NCBI GenBank assembly: GCA_003184365.1
Contig: NKYR01000041.1
Span: 124,001 to 188,000, forward strand
From: Evernia prunastri
Taxonomy: Eukaryota > Ascomycota > Lecanoromycetes > Lecanorales > Parmeliaceae
DNA: 64,000 nt
Direction of reading: 5' to 3'
Below, in pieces: positions 58,889-64,000 of this stretch. Each line of letters starts with the position of its first letter. The first letter of the stretch is position 1. The notes below the pieces were generated by a model. It had not been told where the DNA came from. It made no database searches and worked only from the letters and a program-made list of their open reading frames with translations. The translations under genes were made by a program, and so were the position numbers.

Positions 58889-59517
58889 ATGGAAGAATAT
58901 GGGATCACACCGTTGCGGATTCACGGCCGAGACAATTCATGGTGCCTTTGCGTCACCAACGTCTCCGAAACGACCCGGAATCCATTAGGACAGCCAATTG
59001 AACAGATGAAGGGGATGTTGGTCACGATTTGAGGAGACGAAATGGATGTTTATGCGTCAGGTCGAATGTATCCCAGTGACATTTCCTCGCGTCTGAAGCA
59101 AGCGGTTGGTAAATAGAAAGAAATACGACGCATCCCATAGTCCTAATACCATTCACAATAAAGCTACAAAGCTCCCAGTGACAGAGTGTGCTCCATTAAG
59201 TAGAGAAGGTTCTCAGATTCGCTCAGCACATCTTTTTCCATGACTGTTCAAGACGAATATAATTTTCGGTTCAGCGGTCATCAGCTCCCAGATGCTGCCA
59301 AATATTCAAGCATCTCATCCATTTTCTCCCTATTTGGTAGACTACCTCGATAGTTCAGCAGGGATGCGGAGAAATCTCCCACACTTGCCTCGCTTCAATT
59401 CAGCCCTACGCTCACGTGACCCACACTAGCCGCCGTAATCGCGAACACCATCATCGAAAAGCCCAGCAGCACATTATCCCTCTTCAACAACTAGGTTACG
59501 CATCACGGACCGCCATC
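58889..59517. promoter_or_regulatory. Promoter region of RPL24
   Basis: About 0.6 kb between the cysteine-rich gene and RPL24. A short ORF-free leader precedes the RPL24 ATG. No specific ribosomal-protein promoter box was identified with confidence. Confidence 0.45.
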
Positions 59518-60340
59518 ATGCGTACCTACGACGACACATTCAGTGGCCAAAAGATCTACCCTGGGAAGGTATGCTTTCCCTTTCCAATCTTTAGGACTCC
59601 GCCGCCTGTACAGCACTCCAAGCTGCAGCAGCGGCAATTCACGTCTACATCGGGTGAGAGACTGAGAGGGAACAACGGCTGATTTATGGGGACATCTAGG
59701 GCAAGCTTTATATCCGTGGCGACAGCAAAATCTTTCGCTTTCAGAACGGCAAAACCGAGTCCCTCTTCCTGCAGCGCAAGAACCCTCGTCGTATTGCATG
59801 GACTGTATTGTTCCGGAGGCAGCATAAGAAGGGTCTTACAGAGGTGAGTTCGGTTTGATTTGGTTTCTATGGGATGACATTGCCTCTCGTCGGATATGTC
59901 GAGGACTGCTTGGTTACACCGGAGGTGCCAAAAAGCAGGGCGTGTCAACGTGACTTCGCAATCCTCCGTTCAATTTCCATCCGCACCCTCTTCTACCACC
60001 CCTGCCTCGTATTATCCTTTGCCCAACCTGCTAACGTTCCACCCACCTACAGGATATCACCAAAAAGCGCACCCGCCGCACCGTAAAGCAGCAACGAGGT
60101 ATCGTCGGCGCTCCCCTCGAACTCATCAAAGACCGCCGCTCGCAACGTCCCGAGGCCCGCGAGGCAGCACGTAAGGAGGCCATTGCGAAGGGCAAGGAGA
60201 AGAAGGCGACGGCCGAGAGCAAGAAAAAGGCTGAGAAGGCGAAGAGCGCGGCTGGAGCGGCGAGGGGGCAGCCTGGAAGGATACAGAGCAAGATGGGATC
60301 AAAGGGTGTGCCGAATAAGGCGTCCGGAAAGACTCGTTGA
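59518..60340 (+). CDS. RPL24: Large-subunit ribosomal protein eL24
   Basis: Exons 59518-59568, 59700-59843 and 60053-60340, all in phase 0, give 160 residues. The N-terminus MRTYDDTFSGQKIYPGKGK and the core RGDSKIFRFQNGKTESLFLQ with RKNPRRIAWTVLFRRQHKKG are diagnostic of eL24. The basic, alanine- and lysine-rich C-terminal tail is also typical. As in other fungal eL24 proteins, the zinc-binding cysteines of the archaeal and animal N-terminus are absent. It acts in the cytosolic 60S subunit, near bridges to the small subunit. The start lies close to an intron (17 codons in exon 1), a common arrangement for fungal ribosomal protein genes. Confidence 0.97.
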
Positions 60341-63300
60341 GCTAGTGATGGGTTGCGAGGAGAAGGAGTGGAGCGTGATTCTGCGGTTGAAATTATGGAG
60401 GAAAGCTGTCAGGGCTAGCTGGAGCTAGGTTCATGATCTCAAGCATTTTGCGTCAGTGAAAAGAATCAATGCCATACTGTGAGAATGTGCTATGGAAATG
60501 TGCTATGGATATTATGCTATGGTTACTATGCTATTTATTCTACTTCGGCGTACCCTCAGCGACTCCGCCCTCCGCTACCAAAGCAGCCCCACTTGACACA
60601 CTTCTCAGGAGCCAGAGTTCCTTTGGACAGGGTTGTCATACACTCCATTGCTCTTCAGATGTCATTAAAAGCGACCCGCGTCCTGCATGAAACGGGATAC
60701 GGAAGGAGATGTAGGTAATGCGAGCCAGAACCACCAAATGGACCAGGCGACTTCAGAAGGCAACGAGAACAGTCCCTGATCGTTGATGAGGGGACGTTGA
60801 AAGGGCTGAAAGCCGCTTCTGATGCTCCTTCAGTTACGAGAAAGGGATGAGAGGGCTAAGCTCCATTCTCTCGAGAGACACCGAACGCTCCCCCAACATC
60901 ACCGGTACTCGGCACTGCATTTTCTGTCTGTCATGGCGGCAGATGAGAAATGCCGTGGTGGCTCCGAATCAAATGCACATTTCGCTCGTTTTTAAAGTTG
61001 ATCATAGCATAGGTATGTTGTCACGCCGCTGATACGGTCAGCATGGCCAGCCTTCACCAGAGTTCTTCGCGGGAAACGTTCTACCATCAGCTCACACGGG
61101 CTCTACCGTCTCAGTCGCGCGGCAGAAAACAAGATCACGAGCTACATACTCTCTTTGGTCGAAGAATGAGTTGAGACCCAAGTGGCACTGGAGGGTGGGT
61201 TCGGCTTAAGAAAAAAGAATCCGATTGATTCCACGTCCGGATTCGAGTCCTGGACCGAATTAGGTGGGTCGCGCTCGTCGAAGAGCTCAGGAGGACACTC
61301 ACAGCACCTCGAAAATTTCACCCTAGTGCCATAATCAAGCACCGACTTCTCTGACATCAAGTCTCTGCCGTTTTGGGTAGTTGCCGTTCTGGGTAATCGC
61401 TGGGTAAACCTCCCTTACCAAAAATCGAGCGTCTTTGAAATGTCACGAGATTCGATGCCCACACTGCAAATAACCTCCCTCACCAACTTATGACTGGCCC
61501 GAGATTCAACGTCCTACTCGTGCCCCTTTAGGATCATTTTTCCTCCACCACTCTATAGGAATCTTGTCGCTATTTGAACACGTGTTTTGTTTGCAAAAAA
61601 GTGTAATTGACTTAGTCCTGCAGAAACACAACCCTCTTTGAGCGCAACTGCGTTGACAGCTCAGAAGCTCCCGCAGGCCCGATTACTATATTGGAATCAC
61701 ATTCCGTCCACTAACGCATGGACTTTTTTGTTTCATTGCTGCATAGAAGCCCAGTCTGTTAACACTTTGTGGTGGTTTCCGAAAGCCGTTCAGTCGGTGG
61801 CGATTCGCCATTGCCATTGTTCTGGGCCTTTTAGGTTTGGAGATATGAAATAGATCTACCTACAGCGTCAATGATAGGCGGTACGTGGCAATTGAAGCGC
61901 GCAATCTCGATTATGCGCTATCATGAAAGACATCGGAAGGGACGTCGGAAGGGCGATGGGTGCTCACTGGATGTCATGGCATTTTTGTAATAGCAGCGGT
62001 GAAGCTTCAGGCTTTGAGGTGATGCTTAAATAAATATATAGAATCTTAGACACCCCTAGCAAGACAGTATTTATCCTCTTTCTCTCCTTCCCTTCCCTTA
62101 CTACACAGTCTTTTCTGAGTAGTCAGAATGACCGAACAGCAAACCCGTCTAAGATAGTCTCTTCATTGTTCAAGGAATCTGCAATCGGCGAGTAGATACC
62201 CCGTCTATTTCAATCTGTCCAACGACTATTTCTACAATGAGAATTCAATAGAAAGCATACGAATCATGAACTAGAATATGCTGTCCGACTCTTCGAAATT
62301 TGCTATATTGTATGTTCTAAAGGTTCTGGTGAAGACTGAAGAGAGATCTCCCACTGTGCACACCGTATGCAAAATGAGAAAAGCGAAGCCGAGTATCTTA
62401 GTCATTCCACGCGGAATGTGCCAGTAATATAAGCTCATAGGGCCAAGCGGCGAGCGGTCTATCGCGAACATGCTGAACAGGTTTGTGTCTCAGCTCGCAT
62501 ATACATTAGTATAAGGGTCAGGTTGGAAGAAAGGCTGCAGGCATCGCTTGCCTCGGCATCTTCTCCGGGAAACTATCGCCCAAGTTGGCTTGGCCTGCTT
62601 GGCCTTTCCAACGACATCTCTTCCTGCAACTTCTGTTGTTCATGACAACTTGTCTTGCTTATGCTTTCTGTTCCGTGTCTCCGAGTGGGACATCAGATGG
62701 GCTTTTCACGCACGGCAACCTCGCAGAAAAAGCGCTGATCGTTTGTAGAGACAGCGGAGAAGCGCTATTCTTCATAGGAGACAAGGACAACGGTGCCTGC
62801 CAGCACCCTAACATGAACAGCGAGCATGACCTACAAATTTCCCAGAGCATCCAAGGTGGGGCTGTCCCATTAAGATGATCAAAGGATCCTTGTGCGCTCC
62901 CTAGCTTGGCTGCCCTCAGTCTCCGCTGAGATAATTGTCCTGTGATATTTTTCTCCCACTTGCAGTGAAATTTTCACCTCGCATGCTTTTGCTTTAAGAC
63001 CTGCTTTATTCTTGAAGTACTTTGCGTTGAAAAAGAAGAGACCTCGCTGTCGCTCGCCCTTCCTTGCAGTACTCAGATCTGCCAACCACTGCGCTTGATC
63101 GTTGTGGAGATGGAAGAATTGGGCGCAAACCCTTTGCTTTGGTTTTGATGCAAGTGAAGTGATTGTTGCCAATGTGAGGATGCACGATTGGAAATATGAG
63201 CGTTGCTGCAAGATACGCGAGGATCCAGAAAATAGGAAAAAAGAAAAAAAGTGGAATTTTTTTTGCCGGATTCGAACCAGGAAAAAACAAAAGGAAAATC

Positions 63301-63613
63301 CACACGGCAAGATCAGGCCTCCTCCACGCTATGCGTTTGTGAAGGGACCTTTCTGCTCGTGTGGCAAACCTAGAGCTCCGGACTGGGTATTGAATGGGAC
63401 TGGGCTGAACAGTGAATCTTTTGATTGATTTTACTGCGCCGGGCTATGTATCTCTCGGCCATCTTTGCTCATGGGAGGAAACTAGCTAAAATAATACTTA
63501 TACTCCGACGGATCATTAAAATCCCGCCAGTCACACTCCGCACTAGCGCAGGTTCCCACCGCGCCCAATTTCGCAAATACACAATCAGCCACCTCACTCT
63601 CAACATTGTTGCC
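60341..63613. other. Gene-free stretch
   Basis: About 3.3 kb without a supportable gene. A short tandem run of (A)TGTGCTATGGA/ATGCTATGG-like units lies at 60484-60534 and a GCCGTT(T/C)TGGGTA pair at 61365-61400. Small frames, for example 62642-62878, could encode little peptides but show no family features. No tRNA was found. Confidence 0.5.
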
Positions 63614-64000
63614 ATGCCTCAGTCCAAGCCATCAAAGGTGGTGAAGCCGCAGGGTCGCTCCCGTCGGAAGATGAAGAAAGACCTCAATGCCTTGATCAAA
63701 CTTCACTCACAGGCCCAGGGTTAGAGACATCCTCAAGCCCATTTTCAAAAGCTTCACACTGACCGATGACAGACCCAAGATTCATCGAATACGAGAGACG
63801 GACCCTCATGAATTCTCGCCGCAAACGGCTCCATGACATCCTGCAGACAGCCGATCGGTGCGGCCTCTGCAAGGCCTCCATCCACAACTTGCAACGTCTC
63901 TACTGCAAGAAAGTACCGGAGGAAGACAGGCCGGGCATCTTAGAGGCACTGTTGCCGGATGCCCGGGCTGTTCACGAGCGTTTCCTAAGGGAGGAACAGG
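63614..64000 (+). CDS. Unrecognised basic protein, cut by the window edge
   Basis: Exon 1 (63614-63719) starts MPQSKPSKVVKPQGRSRRKM. A 53-bp intron (donor GTTAGA, branch CTGAC, acceptor ACAG) leads to exon 2 from 63773, which is open to the end of the window. The protein begins with a strongly basic segment. It continues EYERRTLMNSRRKRLHDILQ, then a cysteine pair in CGLCKASIHNLQRLYC that could bind metal, and an amphipathic stretch. I do not recognise the family, and the C-terminus is outside the window. The GTTAGA donor is weak, but it keeps the frame and the exon-2 reading is continuous. Confidence 0.6.

Noticed and set aside
61180..61270. TGGCACTGG...GGATTCGAGTCC looks like A and B boxes of a tRNA on the plus strand
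   Set aside because: The stems do not form, and the intervening sequence gives no anticodon arm.
62642..62878. Small frame (MTTCLAYAFCSVSPSG...) considered as a secreted effector
   Set aside because: The hydrophobic start is short, the longer frame begins with TTG, there is no intron or family support, and an unrelated frame overlaps on the other strand.
63262..63280. TGCCGGATTCGAACCAGG resembles a tRNA T-arm/B box on the minus strand
   Set aside because: The T-stem does not pair (CCTGG against CCGGC), and no A box, D-arm or anticodon arm is found at the right distance.

Overview
The window is nuclear DNA of a filamentous ascomycete (Pezizomycotina). The genes are broken by many short introns (about 43-210 bp) with GTATGT/GTAAGT-like donors and CTGAC or CTAAC branch sites. 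They encode typical fungal proteins: Prp4 kinase, Dap1, Tma7, Ubc13, eL24, a SEA/GATOR2 subunit and a TRI12-type transporter. The centre is an AT-rich transposon block with the dinucleotide signature of repeat-induced point mutation (RIP). The class cannot be read from the sequence.

Left arm, 1-20.6 kb. A wrecked chitinase-like relic (1-1.7 kb) and about 3 kb without genes precede a Ran1/Ksp1-type protein kinase (4807-6130). Then come a 14-exon M28 glutamate carboxypeptidase-like gene on the minus strand (9139-13053), the heme protein Dap1 (minus, 13559-14337), a serine/proline-rich coiled-coil protein (14840-16811), Tma7 (minus, 17111-17427) and the splicing kinase Prp4 (17791-20574).

Centre, 20.8-42.5 kb. 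No host gene is visible. Old sequence in which CA/TG is scarce and CG is kept carries nested younger insertions. These include an LTR element with target duplication GAAAG (27360-28375), a 5-kb LTR element with target duplication ATAAT and gag-like relics but no visible pol (30999-35959), a solo-type LTR with target duplication AGAAA (41008-41262), an LTR with target duplication CGCTA (26504-26738), and three ends of one LINE family with (AATC)n tails. Single N characters at 26485, 27790, 29130 and 39593 all lie inside repeats and probably mark collapsed or misjoined assembly. A GC-richer minisatellite sits at 22965-23475.

Right arm, 42.6-64 kb. A GT34-like glycosyltransferase pseudogene (minus, about 43519-44480) borders the block. 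It is followed by a 9-exon TRI12-family MFS transporter (46699-48912), an F-box gene interrupted by one in-frame TAA (49783-51144), the WDR59/Mtc5 homologue (minus, 51656-56004), Ubc13 (56708-57345), a cysteine-rich protein of unknown function (57747-58888), ribosomal protein eL24 (59518-60340) and the start of an unrecognised gene cut by the window edge (63614 onward). The intact genes are mostly unrelated housekeeping genes; no metabolic cluster or defence system is visible.
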